Source of the DNA: Desulfonema limicola
GTDB lineage: Bacteria > Desulfobacterota > Desulfobacteria > Desulfobacterales > DYRC01
NCBI GenBank assembly: GCA_020718925.1
Contig: DYRC01000004.1
Location: 2,235 to 39,807 of the forward strand
Direction of reading: 5' to 3'
DNA length: 37,573 nucleotides
Shown here one piece after another: positions 22,460 to 30,979 of this stretch; positions within the stretch are counted from its first letter, which is position 1, and each line of letters opens with the position of its first letter. A program made the position numbers and the translations under genes. Below the pieces are notes generated by a model. It had not been told where the DNA came from and searched no databases. It worked only from the letters and a program-made list of their open reading frames with translations.

Positions 22460-23530
22460 ATGCGTCTTCTTCCAAAATCAGCAATTGAAAAAGCAGGCGG
22501 TTTTCTGTCTGTTGCCTCTGTGATATACGGCTGGGGCGTAAAACTCAGAACAATGCTGTATCAGCAAGGCATTCTGAAATCCCGGCGACTTCCCTGTCTG
22601 GTTATCTCAATCGGAAACATCACCGCAGGCGGGACCGGCAAAACACCCATGACGATTTATCTGACAAAGTTATTGAAAAATCTTGGTTATTCAGTTGCTA
22701 TTGTCAGTAGGGGATACCGGGGAAAAGCTGAAAAAAACGGCGGTATTGTCAGCAATGGACATGAAATTCTGATGACATCAGAAGAAGCAGGCGATGAGCC
22801 GTTTATGATGGCGCAAATCCTGAATGATGTGCCGGTCTTGGTCGGAGGAAACCGTTTTGCAAGCGGAATGCGGGCAATACAGCAATTCAAGCCGGATATC
22901 ATCGTGCTGGATGATGCGTTTCAGCATCTTCGGCTGCATCGGGATATTAATCTTGTGCTGTTAGACAGTCGAAATCCATTCGGAAACGGACATCTGCTGC
23001 CCAAAGGCAGATTAAGAGAGCCGCTATCCGCGCTGGAGCGGGCAGATGCGTTTATTCTGACCCGAAGCGACCTAACCCCCCTGCCCCCCTTCCCTGTAGG
23101 GCAGGGGGAGACACCCATCTCCGTTTCGGAGAGGGGCTGGGGGAGAGGTTACCCCGTGTTCCGCTCCGTCCATATTCCCCGCATTCGGAAAAATGAGATA
23201 AACAACCGCCGGGTATTTGCGTTTTCCGGCATTGCGGATAATCAGGATTTTTTACAGACTGTCAGGACATTGGGCGGTGAAATTGTCGGTTTCAAAGGAT
23301 TTGCCGATCATTATCCGTATTCTCTGCGTGATCTTGAGGATATTGCTGCGTATGCAAAGAATGCTCAGGCAGAAATGCTGGTTACAACAGAAAAAGATCA
23401 TGCGCGGATCGCTGATAATATCCGCGCATTACAGCCTGATCTTGCGGTCATCGGAATTGATATTTCTTTCAAAAGCGATGCACCGGAATTTGAAGCGTTT
23501 ATTCAACGCCGCATAGCGCAATACATTTAA
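22460..23530 (+). CDS. lpxK: Tetraacyldisaccharide 4'-kinase, with in-frame repeat insert
   Basis: LpxK phosphorylates the lipid A precursor at the inner membrane. The 356-residue protein has the family opening with a membrane-associated helix, Walker A (GNITAGGTGKTP, 52-63), SRGYRGK, GGNR, VLDDAFQHLRLHRDINLVLLD, LPKGRLREPLSAL and the C-terminal TTEKDHARI. Residues about 205-231 (LTPLPPFPVG...ERGWGRGYPV) do not belong to the family; they are the translation of a C/G-rich palindrome (23071-23152). The frame stays open across it, so the protein may still work if the insert lies in a surface loop. The stop overlaps ridA on the other strand by 32 bases. Confidence 0.92.
   Translation: MRLLPKSAIEKAGGFLSVASVIYGWGVKLRTMLYQQGILKSRRLPCLVISIGNITAGGTGKTPMTIYLTKLLKNLGYSVAIVSRGYRGKAEKNGGIVSNGHEILMTSEEAGDEPFMMAQILNDVPVLVGGNRFASGMRAIQQFKPDIIVLDDAFQHLRLHRDINLVLLDSRNPFGNGHLLPKGRLREPLSALERADAFILTRSDLTPLPPFPVGQGETPISVSERGWGRGYPVFRSVHIPRIRKNEINNRRVFAFSGIADNQDFLQTVRTLGGEIVGFKGFADHYPYSLRDLEDIAAYAKNAQAEMLVTTEKDHARIADNIRALQPDLAVIGIDISFKSDAPEFEAFIQRRIAQYI
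23071..23152. repeat. C/G-rich palindrome inside lpxK
   Basis: CCTAACCCCCCTGCCCCC faces GGGGCTGGGGGAGAGGTTACC, with inner TCCCTGTAGGGCAGGGGGAG. It is the same sort of element as the other C/G-rich copies but oriented and trimmed so that the lpxK frame stays open. It has a shorter core and lacks the GCGATTTGGTAT flank. Confidence 0.8.
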
Positions 23531-23891
23531 TCTCAACGCAACCGCCTTTGGGAAGTGCGTTGACGCCCACAACCGCCCTTGCGGGACGATGATCCGAGAA
23601 AAATTCCTTATAAATTTCGTTAAATTCTGCAAAATTGCCAATATCTGTCAGAAATACGTCCACAGAAAGAACGCTTTTCAGATCAGAGCCTCCGGCAACC
23701 ACGATTTGTCTCATATTTTCCAGTGCCTGACGCGCCTGTGATGCCAAATCAGGTCCCGCCATCTCGCCGGTTTTGGGATTCAGTCCCAACTGCCCGCTCA
23801 CAAAAAGCCAGTATCGGGCTGCAATCGCCTGAGAATAAGGTCCGATAGCCGCCGGAGCCTGACTGGTTTGAATTGCCTTGCATTTCATCAT
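23499..23891 (-). CDS. ridA: RidA family reactive imine deaminase
   Basis: It hydrolyses reactive enamine/imine intermediates such as 2-aminoacrylate. The 130-residue protein has the family features: IGPYSQAI, VSGQLGLNPKTGEM, ALENMRQIVVAGGSDL, a substrate-binding Arg in RPARAVVGVNALPKGG, and VEIKCIAL at the end. The start at 23891 follows AGGAGGAG at good spacing. Its last 32 bases overlap the end of lpxK on the opposite strand, so no terminator lies between the two. Confidence 0.93.
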   Translation of the reverse strand: MMKCKAIQTSQAPAAIGPYSQAIAARYWLFVSGQLGLNPKTGEMAGPDLASQARQALENMRQIVVAGGSDLKSVLSVDVFLTDIGNFAEFNEIYKEFFSDHRPARAVVGVNALPKGGCVEIKCIALCGVE

Positions 23892-23918
23892 TATCTCTGT
23901 TCTCCTCCTAAAAAATAA

Positions 23919-24458
23919 TTATTCACCCAACAGGTTTTTAACCTGCATCAGACATTCTTTTGCGCCGGTTTTTTCCAGCGCGGCTTTGACGGATCGGAAA
24001 CATTCCCGGATAATGGCGGTTTTGGGCTTTGAAGAAAACAGTTGGGCGTCAACGGTTCTGATGTCAGCAACCAGTTCATTGAGCGTTTCAAAATTCAAGC
24101 CCGATTTTCCGATCTCAGCTTTCAAGCCGTTGATGACATTTTCCACCGCCTTGTGCGCCGCGTCATCCAAGATGAGCGCGTTGCCTAAACCTACCGCCGC
24201 CGCCGTCCCGCCGCTTGCGCCCATCTGCCGGGCTTTTTCAATGCCGTCATTGGTAATGGCAATGCCGCCGGAAAGTGTGCGGATTTCTATGAGATTCCAC
24301 CCCATGAGTTCTTCCGCTATATGTTTGGCATCCTGCTTTTCCATGCCCAAAGCCGCGCCGATGTCATACATGGACGCTTTTGCCGAAGTTTTGCCGTCTG
24401 TCTGTCTGAATAATTCCAAAAGGAAATTTTTTCCAGCCTCGTCAATCTGATCTGTCAT
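23919..24458 (-). CDS. Winged-helix-like hypothetical protein
   Basis: The 179-residue soluble protein has an N-terminal helix-turn-helix pattern (about 5-75: KNFLLELFRQTDGK, YDIGAALGMEKQDAKHIAEEL, then GWNLIEIRTLSGGIAITNDGIEKA), the wing-like end of a DNA-binding or protein-binding domain. A Gly/Ala-rich linker and helices follow. No catalytic residues are seen. It lies between mltG and ridA on the minus strand, behind a C/G-rich repeat that separates it from mltG. A regulator or accessory role is only a guess. Confidence 0.75.
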   Translation of the reverse strand: MTDQIDEAGKNFLLELFRQTDGKTSAKASMYDIGAALGMEKQDAKHIAEELMGWNLIEIRTLSGGIAITNDGIEKARQMGASGGTAAAVGLGNALILDDAAHKAVENVINGLKAEIGKSGLNFETLNELVADIRTVDAQLFSSKPKTAIIRECFRSVKAALEKTGAKECLMQVKNLLGE

Positions 24459-24471
24459 GCTGCCTTCTTTC

Positions 24472-24562
24472 GTTACCCCTCCCCCAGCCCCTCCCCGGAA
24501 CGGAGAGGGGAGCAGTAGTTACTCCCACTTCCCTTTCAGGGAAGGGGGCTGGGGGGTTAGGT
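24472..24562. repeat. C/G-rich palindromic element, copy near mltG
   Basis: GTTACCCCTCCCCCAGCCCC at the left faces GGGGGCTGGGGGGTTAGGT at the right, with inner CCGGAACGG and CCCTTTCAGGG hairpins. It lies directly between the mltG stop and the next gene. It shares the core of copies 1 and 2 but not their outer flanks. Confidence 0.8.
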
Positions 24563-24563
24563 T

Positions 24564-25562
24564 TTATTTTCCAAGTATATATTTTCTTACCGCCTGCTGA
24601 TGTTCCGGGTATGTTGTTGAAAAATGATGGCTGCTGTCTCCTTTTGCCACAAAAAATAAAAACGCAGTATCTGCCGGATAAAGCGCGGCTTGGATTGATT
24701 TTGCGCCGGGGCTTGCAATGGGACCCGGAGGAAGCCCCTGAATTTTATAAGTATTATATGGCGTAACCCGTTCCAAATCTTTTCGGGTGATATGTCCGTT
24801 GAAATTTTCAACCCCGTAGCCTACGGTCGGATCGCTCTCAAGACGCATCATCCGCTTCAGACGGTTATGAAACACGGATGAGACTATCGGGCGCTCGCTG
24901 GCAAGTCCGGTTTCTTTTTCAATAATAGATGCCAATGTCAGGGTCTGATGCGGTGAAAACCCCATCTCTGTTGCTTTCTGCTTCCATTCGCCCCGAAATA
25001 CGGCACGATATCGTTTGAGCATGGCGGAAAGAATGGTCTGCGCTTTGACACCTTTGGGAAAATAGTAGGTATCCGGAAATAAATATCCTTCCAGACTCGG
25101 CGCGTCAATTCCCTGCTGCCGGATAAAGGCTTCGTCTGTGGCAGCTTTGATAAATTCTTCTTCTGCAATAAATCCCGAATTGGCAATTTCTGCCGCAATC
25201 TCGCGCATGGTGTAGCCTTCGGGAATGGTAAGCTTATGCAGATAAACTCTGCCGCTGCTCATCAGATCAAGCATATCTTTGGGAGACATGGACGGCGAAA
25301 GCTGATATTCTCCGGCTCTGATTTTTTTGTCATAACCTCTGATTCGAGCTAAAATTTTGAATTTCAATGAATTTTGAATCAATCCGGCTTGTCTGAGACT
25401 TTCAATAATTGCGCTGAATCCGCGTCCCGGAGCAATTTCTATGATTTTTTTATCATTCCCACTGCCGGACGGCGCGTCTTCATAGCGCAGAAATTCAAGC
25501 GCAGTGTATGTCAGCAGGACAAGAATGAGAATAAACATGAGAAATACTTTTTTCATTATCAT
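24564..25562 (-). CDS. mltG: Endolytic murein transglycosylase, MltG (YceG-like)
   Basis: MltG cuts nascent peptidoglycan glycan strands in the periplasm and so sets their length. The 332-residue protein has one N-terminal membrane anchor (about 5-23), a LysM-like domain (about 40-85) and the YceG domain with TIPEGYTMREIA, LEGYLFPDTYYFP, catalytic ASIIEKETG (Glu about 215), SVFHNRLKRMMRLESDPTVGYG and NTYKIQGLPPGPIASPG. All hallmark motifs are intact. A C/G-rich repeat touches its 3' end. Confidence 0.95.
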   Translation of the reverse strand: MIMKKVFLMFILILVLLTYTALEFLRYEDAPSGSGNDKKIIEIAPGRGFSAIIESLRQAGLIQNSLKFKILARIRGYDKKIRAGEYQLSPSMSPKDMLDLMSSGRVYLHKLTIPEGYTMREIAAEIANSGFIAEEEFIKAATDEAFIRQQGIDAPSLEGYLFPDTYYFPKGVKAQTILSAMLKRYRAVFRGEWKQKATEMGFSPHQTLTLASIIEKETGLASERPIVSSVFHNRLKRMMRLESDPTVGYGVENFNGHITRKDLERVTPYNTYKIQGLPPGPIASPGAKSIQAALYPADTAFLFFVAKGDSSHHFSTTYPEHQQAVRKYILGK

Positions 25563-25623
25563 ATATCCCGTATAATATTAGATCGTTGCGCCATTATTCT
25601 TTGATATGAAGACTTGTATTTTT

Positions 25624-26817
25624 TTAAGGAATCGGAACAAGAACGCCGTCTTTCCGGTATTTTGCCATGAAAATATATTCCTGCCCCAGCGCATCATGGT
25701 TTTCCGGCGTGAAGGGACGCTTTGTATTTATCGCAAGACCCTTATAGGCTCCGAGATTCTCAAGCGCGGTTCGGATGGCTGACCGATCCGTACTGCCTGC
25801 TTTTTCAATGGCAAGCGCAAGCAGATGTGTCAGATCATACGCATGACCTACGCCCACCGGCGCATTGATTTCTTCAAAGCGCTTTATCGGGTAAAGTTTG
25901 CTGACGACCGACATAAATCTGTCGCGTATCTGCGGATCCGCCTTGAAAAAGCTGAAGGTCTGAATCACCGAAAAATCCATCTTATTGATGATGCCGTTTG
26001 TGTTTTCAAAGAATCGTCCCCCGGTTACGCCCCAGTGAGACAGGATGGGCAGGTGTTTTTCTTTCGGCAGCCCTGAAATTTCATTGATCAGAATACCTGC
26101 TTCCCGATCATTGGCAATAAACAGAATCGCCTGAGATCCGGCTTTGAGCAAATCTTCATAGAGTTCTGACAGCGATGTATCTCCCCAATTATACCAGCGG
26201 GAGCGCACAATTCTGATAGACGGATTTGCCACAGTGAAAGATTCGACAGCCAGCGCATTGCTGCGCCCCCAAGCAGTATTCGGAAACAGAACGCCGATTC
26301 GGTTCAGCCCGCGCTTCTGAGCATGTCCGAGCATGGCGGGTATGGCAAAACTGTCTTTGAGCGCAAGGCGGAACACAAAATTCGGTTTCATGTCGTTGTT
26401 AGTGATATTATCCGCCGAAGCCCAGGGATCCAGAAGTATCATGCCGATTTCATGAACAATAGGCACCAATTCAATAAGAACCGGACTGAAACGTGCGCCG
26501 AAAACTGCCACCATATCTTTCATTTTATTAAATTCTTTTACATTTTCAATGCCTCTTGCCGGAACCGACCGATCATCTGAAACCTCAAGAATCAGCGGAC
26601 GTCCGCCAAGTACGCCGCCTTTGGCATTGATTTCATGCAGCGCAACACGGATTCCCATTTCAACTGCCTGTGCAGAAGTGCTGTTGGGAAGTCCGAATTC
26701 GGCAGACAGCCCGATTCTCACCGGATTTTTTTCCGATGCTGCTGAAACAAGCGGCATGATGATCACAAAGAGCATCAGAAAAAATATCTTATTAAGAGAT
26801 AAAGCATAAACTTTCAT
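25624..26817 (-). CDS. Periplasmic ligand-binding protein (Peripla_BP_6/LivK-like)
   Basis: The 397-residue protein begins with a signal peptide (hydrophobic 8-25, cleavage near SA/AS) and continues with a type-I periplasmic fold (VRIGLSAEFG, AVEMGIRVALHEINAKGGVLGGRPLIL, then VKEFNKMKDMVAVFGARFSPV). This is the branched-chain amino-acid-type receptor family. No ABC permease or ATPase lies nearby; instead, two histidine kinase genes lie upstream on the same strand. It is therefore likely a sensor input protein for those kinases rather than a transport component. This is inference from context. Confidence 0.88.
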   Translation of the reverse strand: MKVYALSLNKIFFLMLFVIIMPLVSAASEKNPVRIGLSAEFGLPNSTSAQAVEMGIRVALHEINAKGGVLGGRPLILEVSDDRSVPARGIENVKEFNKMKDMVAVFGARFSPVLIELVPIVHEIGMILLDPWASADNITNNDMKPNFVFRLALKDSFAIPAMLGHAQKRGLNRIGVLFPNTAWGRSNALAVESFTVANPSIRIVRSRWYNWGDTSLSELYEDLLKAGSQAILFIANDREAGILINEISGLPKEKHLPILSHWGVTGGRFFENTNGIINKMDFSVIQTFSFFKADPQIRDRFMSVVSKLYPIKRFEEINAPVGVGHAYDLTHLLALAIEKAGSTDRSAIRTALENLGAYKGLAINTKRPFTPENHDALGQEYIFMAKYRKDGVLVPIP

Positions 26818-26875
26818 AATATTCCCTTGAAAATTTTTATAAGCTTTTTCAGTCTGTTTTTCAAGCCAAAAGGAA

Positions 26876-28000
26876 TCAGGTCGGAAACAGAACTTTGATG
26901 GTCGTTCCAGCCCCCACCGTGCTGAAAACTTTGATTGCGCCCCGGTGCTGCTTTACAATACCCAGCACTGCCGGAAGTCCTAATCCCCGCCCCAAAAATT
27001 TTGTCGTAAAAAACGGATCAAAAATTTTGGCTTTTGTATCCTCGTCCATTCCGCATCCGGTATCGCTTATCTCAAGGACAACATATTTTCCCTGGGGCAG
27101 ATTCTCATCCAGATATGGTTCACAAAGAAATGCCCGATCCGCATCCGTGATCCCGGTACGGATCGTTATCATGCCTTCATTCTCTTCTAATGCTTCGGAG
27201 GCATTTGCGATCAGATTAAGCACGATCTGCCGGATTTGATTGAGATCAACATTGATTAGGGAAATTTTATCCATAAGATCATAACTGAGCGTTATTTTTT
27301 GGGATACGCTGATCTCGATAAGCGGCATCATATCCGTAATCAGCATTGACAGATGAACCTTTTCCGGTTTGCTTTGAATATGACCGGTATATTCAAGGAT
27401 TTGCCGGGTTATTTTTGAGGCGCGCATGGTTGCGGTGAGAATTTCCTGAATCATGGGCTGTGCCGGAGAAGCCGGCGGGAGTTCGATTTGCATCAGTTCC
27501 GCATATCCGAGAATCGTTGCCAGAATATTGTTGAAGTTATGCGCCACCGCGCCGGACATTCTGCCCAGGCTCTCTGCTTTCTGGGCGTACTGAATGTGCG
27601 CGGCTATCTGACGCTGCTGATTTTCAGACTTGTATTTATAAAGTGCCATTTCAATCGCCGCATAAAGTTCTCTGCCCTGAATCGGCTTGATGAGATAGCC
27701 GTAAGGCGCGGTGATTTTTGCCTGCTGCAATCGGGTATCGTCCGAATACGCTGTCAGATAAATCACAGGAATATCAGATTGTGCGCGAATCTGTTCAGCC
27801 GCTTCTATGCCGCTCATTTTTCCGATAAGCTCTATATCCATCAGTATCAATGCCGGAAGCGTTTCAGCAGCTTTCTGAATCGCCTGCTCTCCTGAATCTG
27901 CATGTCCGACCACCTCATATCCGAAATCTGTCAGCATCTTTTTGATACATAAGGCGATGATGGCATTATCCTCAACAATCAGAATCTGTTGTTTTTCCAT
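26876..28000 (-). CDS. Response-regulator/histidine-kinase hybrid
   Basis: The 374-residue soluble protein starts with a receiver domain (acidic pair E10-D11, phospho-acceptor D55 in LILMDIEL, K105). It continues after a short linker with a HisKA dimerisation domain (H154 in SGAVAHNFNNILATILGYAEL) and an ATPase domain (NLIANASEAL, DTGCGMDEDTKAKIFDPFFTTK, GLGLPAVLGIVKQHRG). A receiver placed before the kinase often lets one kinase be controlled by another. It lies between the binding protein and a second kinase, 58 and 19 bases away, so phosphorelay between the two is plausible. Confidence 0.92.
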   Translation of the reverse strand: MEKQQILIVEDNAIIALCIKKMLTDFGYEVVGHADSGEQAIQKAAETLPALILMDIELIGKMSGIEAAEQIRAQSDIPVIYLTAYSDDTRLQQAKITAPYGYLIKPIQGRELYAAIEMALYKYKSENQQRQIAAHIQYAQKAESLGRMSGAVAHNFNNILATILGYAELMQIELPPASPAQPMIQEILTATMRASKITRQILEYTGHIQSKPEKVHLSMLITDMMPLIEISVSQKITLSYDLMDKISLINVDLNQIRQIVLNLIANASEALEENEGMITIRTGITDADRAFLCEPYLDENLPQGKYVVLEISDTGCGMDEDTKAKIFDPFFTTKFLGRGLGLPAVLGIVKQHRGAIKVFSTVGAGTTIKVLFPT

Positions 28001-28019
28001 AGCTTATCCTCTGTTTTTT

Positions 28020-29042
28020 TCAATTATGCCGATGGAAATCAGGAGATTTCTGTTCGGCAAATATCAGCTTGAACGTTGTTCCGTTATGAATATCTATGTT
28101 AAGTTCGGCTCGTATCTGACGGCTTAACATATTCACCAATTTAAGTCCCAGTGTTTCGGTATTGCGCCAATCCATATCCTGCGGCAGCCCCACGCCGTTA
28201 TCACGGATGATCAGCATAAATCTGTTATTTTCATAATGAACCAGCATGACGGAAATTTCACAGACGGATTCTAATCGGCAGGGTTTTCCGCCGGGAAATG
28301 CGTATTTCAGAGCATTGCTGATGATTTCATTGATAATCAGTCCGCAGGGAATCGCTGTGTCAATATTGAAAAAAACATTGCCGATCTCTGTTTTCAGCGA
28401 TATAGTCTGACCCGTTCCGAATATCTGAAACACATTGTTTATCAATTCTTTCAGATACTCTCCGAAACTTATTCTTGCCAGATTTTCAGCCTGATACAGA
28501 TTTTTATGAACCAAAGACATGGTCATAATCTGGGATTGAAGCTGCTTGAAAATTCGGATCGTCTCCGGATCATGGATATGAGCAATCTGCAATTCCGTCA
28601 GCGAAATCAGGGATGCCAGATTATTTTTGACCCGGTGATGAATTTCTCTTAACAATACTTCTTTTTCCGAAAGCGCATCTCTGATTTGCTTATCCGCTTC
28701 TCTGATTTCAGTAATAAGCTGACTGCGTTCATCCACGACGTTTTTTGTCGCATTTTTAAGGGAAAACAGAAGCGGCTCAATTCTGAGCAGTCCCACGACC
28801 ATAAACGCAGAGATGACAAGCGTAACCCAATCGTCTGCCGAGGAAAACTCCCTGTTTTCGGATAAATCTTTGAAAATTATCATAAACAGCGTGATGCACC
28901 GCCGGACTGCCATCATAAAAATTGCCGCGCAGATCAGTAGCCATCCCTTACGTCCCCCGGTAATCGGAATCATCCGCCATGCCAAAATCACCGCTGTAAA
29001 CTGAAGCATGATGGAAATTCCCAAAATGAAAATAATCAGCAT
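28020..29042 (-). CDS. Membrane histidine kinase, HisKA_2 type
   Basis: The 340-residue protein has three transmembrane segments (about 2-24, 33-54 and 72-88), a coiled linker and a HisKA_2 phospho-acceptor helix (LREIHHRVKNNLASLISLTELQ region, His about 135), then an ATPase domain (NEIISNALKYAF, RDNGVGLP, GLKLVNMLSRQ). I chose the ATG at 29042 because AGGAGG lies just upstream and the first membrane helix starts at once; an earlier in-frame ATG at 29138 would add 32 residues. It is the first gene of the sensing cluster with the hybrid kinase and the binding protein. Confidence 0.9.
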   Translation of the reverse strand: MLIIFILGISIMLQFTAVILAWRMIPITGGRKGWLLICAAIFMMAVRRCITLFMIIFKDLSENREFSSADDWVTLVISAFMVVGLLRIEPLLFSLKNATKNVVDERSQLITEIREADKQIRDALSEKEVLLREIHHRVKNNLASLISLTELQIAHIHDPETIRIFKQLQSQIMTMSLVHKNLYQAENLARISFGEYLKELINNVFQIFGTGQTISLKTEIGNVFFNIDTAIPCGLIINEIISNALKYAFPGGKPCRLESVCEISVMLVHYENNRFMLIIRDNGVGLPQDMDWRNTETLGLKLVNMLSRQIRAELNIDIHNGTTFKLIFAEQKSPDFHRHN

Positions 29043-29163
29043 AGTTAATAGACCTCCTGCAAAACTCAATTTTTGCCTAATAAAATCAAGGGACAAATTC
29101 CAGTTTCGCAGGAAGTCTATTTTGCATCTTCCTTTCAAAAGAGGTATTTCAATATTTGAATTT

Positions 29164-29574
29164 TTACCTGCTTTTCAAGTCTATCCATATCGAAAGGACA
29201 GACTTCAGATTCTTAAAATGCGGATCGGTTGAAACAAATCGCTCACAAGCATGATGTTTTGCAATCGCTAAATGAACCGAATCCATTGCCTTCAAATTCT
29301 CAGTCTGAGAAAATTTTAAAGCATCTTTGAAAACATTAGGAAAACTTTTCAGAATTTTGGTTTGTTCAAACAACCTGTCATAAATTCTGACCAAGCGTTC
29401 ATTATTATCTTTGTGAGGTTTTGACAATACTTCAAGCACCACGGCATCGGAAGCACACAATAGCCATCCTGCATTCATAAGTTCCTGAAGACAGATATTA
29501 ACGTTTTTACGATAGTTTGGCAATCCCTCAATACGTGCTATCCAAACAGAAGAGTCAACATAAGCTAATTTCAT
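29164..29574 (-). CDS. VapC-like PIN-domain toxin
   Basis: The 136-residue protein has the PIN pattern: D7 in AYVDSSVWIARIEG, E48 in AVVLEVLSKP, D97 in KAMDSVHLAIA and D116 in FVSTDPHFKNL, the four acidic residues that bind Mg for RNA cleavage. Its start overlaps the upstream antitoxin-like gene by four bases, the usual VapBC arrangement. The RNA target cannot be told. Confidence 0.88.
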   Translation of the reverse strand: MKLAYVDSSVWIARIEGLPNYRKNVNICLQELMNAGWLLCASDAVVLEVLSKPHKDNNERLVRIYDRLFEQTKILKSFPNVFKDALKFSQTENLKAMDSVHLAIAKHHACERFVSTDPHFKNLKSVLSIWIDLKSR

Positions 29575-29795
29575 TCTGTTTCCTTAAATGCCCGTAACTC
29601 TTTTAAAATTTCGGCATGGGTTCTTCTTGGAAAATCAAGCGCATCCGCTTGGTCAAATATTTCCGAAATTTGCTCCCAATTCGACTTTTCCGATGGTGGT
29701 TCTTTAATCGAAACCTTAACCTTCTTGCCCCATAACGATTTCGGAACTTTGGCAGTGAGTATGCCTCTTTTGCTGACCTCGGCTTGTAAAATCAT
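29571..29795 (-). CDS. VapB-like antitoxin
   Basis: The 74-residue protein has a beta-rich N-terminus (ILQAEVSKRGILTAKVPKSL, with SLWGKKVKVSI) and a helical C-terminal half (WEQISEIFDQAD and HAEILKELRAF), as expected of a small antitoxin that binds DNA or its toxin with one end. The family is not certain from sequence. It overlaps both neighbours by four bases, with the toxin downstream and a DUF2809-like gene upstream. Confidence 0.75.
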   Translation of the reverse strand: MILQAEVSKRGILTAKVPKSLWGKKVKVSIKEPPSEKSNWEQISEIFDQADALDFPRRTHAEILKELRAFKETE

Positions 29796-30241
29796 AGCTT
29801 TTTCCTTTTCTTTTGGCTACGGAACTGATCCTGAACTTTGCGCCAGAAGACTACTTCGGGACAAAGGGCTTTCATCCACAGCCACCCGATGCCTGATCCG
29901 ATAAAATAATACGGAAAATCCCACCAGTCAAACGTAGTTCCCAAAATGGTTCTGCCGATAAAAAAGCTTCTGAGCCATTCCAACACCGGCGGATGCCATA
30001 ACTGAAGAAATTCAAGGCAGCAGGTAGCGAGCAGCACCGAAAGCGCAATGATTGTCGGGCGGATTCGGCTGAACAGAAATATCAGCAGACACCAGAAGAT
30101 TTCATAAAATACGCCGCCCGAAGATGCCCTGATCCACGATGCAAAAGGATAATTATACCATTTGGTGTAAAAGCCGACGGGAATCAGAATTATCAGTGAG
30201 ATAACGATTCTGATATGCCTTGAATACGCTGATATTATCAT
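29792..30241 (-). CDS. DUF2809-like integral membrane protein
   Basis: The 149-residue protein has about four membrane helices (IRIVISLIILIPVGFY, VFYEIFWCLLIFLFS, IALSVLLATCCLEFLQLW and WDFPYYFIGSGIGWLWM). The features EFLQLW...WLRSF...RTILGTTFDWWDFPYYFIG match the DUF2809 pattern, in which an Arg and a buried Asp recur. Its function is unknown. It overlaps the antitoxin-like gene by four bases, so the TA pair is translated as part of a longer unit. Confidence 0.72.
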   Translation of the reverse strand: MIISAYSRHIRIVISLIILIPVGFYTKWYNYPFASWIRASSGGVFYEIFWCLLIFLFSRIRPTIIALSVLLATCCLEFLQLWHPPVLEWLRSFFIGRTILGTTFDWWDFPYYFIGSGIGWLWMKALCPEVVFWRKVQDQFRSQKKRKKL

Positions 30242-30326
30242 AGTTCTGCCTGATTGAAAAATTCTTGTATAAAAGATTATTCCATGTTATCAGAAATAGT
30301 TAAAATTGTCTATAAATAGAAAGAGT

Positions 30327-30902
30327 ATGAGCATGTCTGTCGCGCCCAAAATTTATTTTACGTCTGAAGAATATTTAGCTATTGAACGCATGGCTGACTA
30401 TAAGAGCGAATATTTCAACGGTGAAATGTTTGCTATGGCAGGAGCGAGTCCGACCCATGCGCTGATTGTAACGAATGTTGTTTCCGAACTCAGAACACAG
30501 TTGAAAAAACGCCCATGCACCGTATATTCGACAGATTTAAGGCTCAGAGTCAGCCCGACAGGTCTTTATACCTATCCTGATGTGGCGGTTGTATGCGGAG
30601 AGCCTGAATACGACGATAAATATGAAGATACGCTCCTCAATCCGACGCTCATTATCGAAGTGCTTTCCGAATCCACCGAAAGCTATGACAGAGGCGCGAA
30701 ATTCAAACAATATCAAAGCGTAAAATCTGTAAAAGAATATGTGCTGATTGCTCAGAACACACCGCGCATAGAGCGTTTTACCCGGCAGAACCGCAGCCGG
30801 TGGTCGCCTTTGATGGCGAGTCATATCGGAGATGAAATTGAACTGAGTTCTGTCAATTGCGTTTTATCTCTGGCAGAGGTGTATGATAAGGTAAGGTTTT
30901 AA
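30327..30902 (+). CDS. Uma2 family (DUF820) putative endonuclease
   Basis: The 191-residue protein has the Uma2 restriction-endonuclease-like core: YKSEYFNGEMFAMAGASPTHALI near the start, then TYPDVAVVCGEPEY, NPTLIIEVLSESTESYDRGAKFKQYQ (E in IIEVLS and D/K residues of the PD-(D/E)xK site) and VKEYVLIAQNTPRIERF. Uma2 proteins are abundant in some bacterial lineages, and their role is unclear. I start it at the ATG at 30327, which has AAAGAG upstream; an ATG at 30333 is also possible. The gene is convergent with a truncated paralogue (30980-31226). Confidence 0.88.
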   Translation: MSMSVAPKIYFTSEEYLAIERMADYKSEYFNGEMFAMAGASPTHALIVTNVVSELRTQLKKRPCTVYSTDLRLRVSPTGLYTYPDVAVVCGEPEYDDKYEDTLLNPTLIIEVLSESTESYDRGAKFKQYQSVKSVKEYVLIAQNTPRIERFTRQNRSRWSPLMASHIGDEIELSSVNCVLSLAEVYDKVRF

Positions 30903-30979
30903 CCAAACAGGCTTTTGAATGAAAGGTTTTGATTTATGATTCTTACATCAGAACTTCCTGATGATAAAATACGGGCAAT

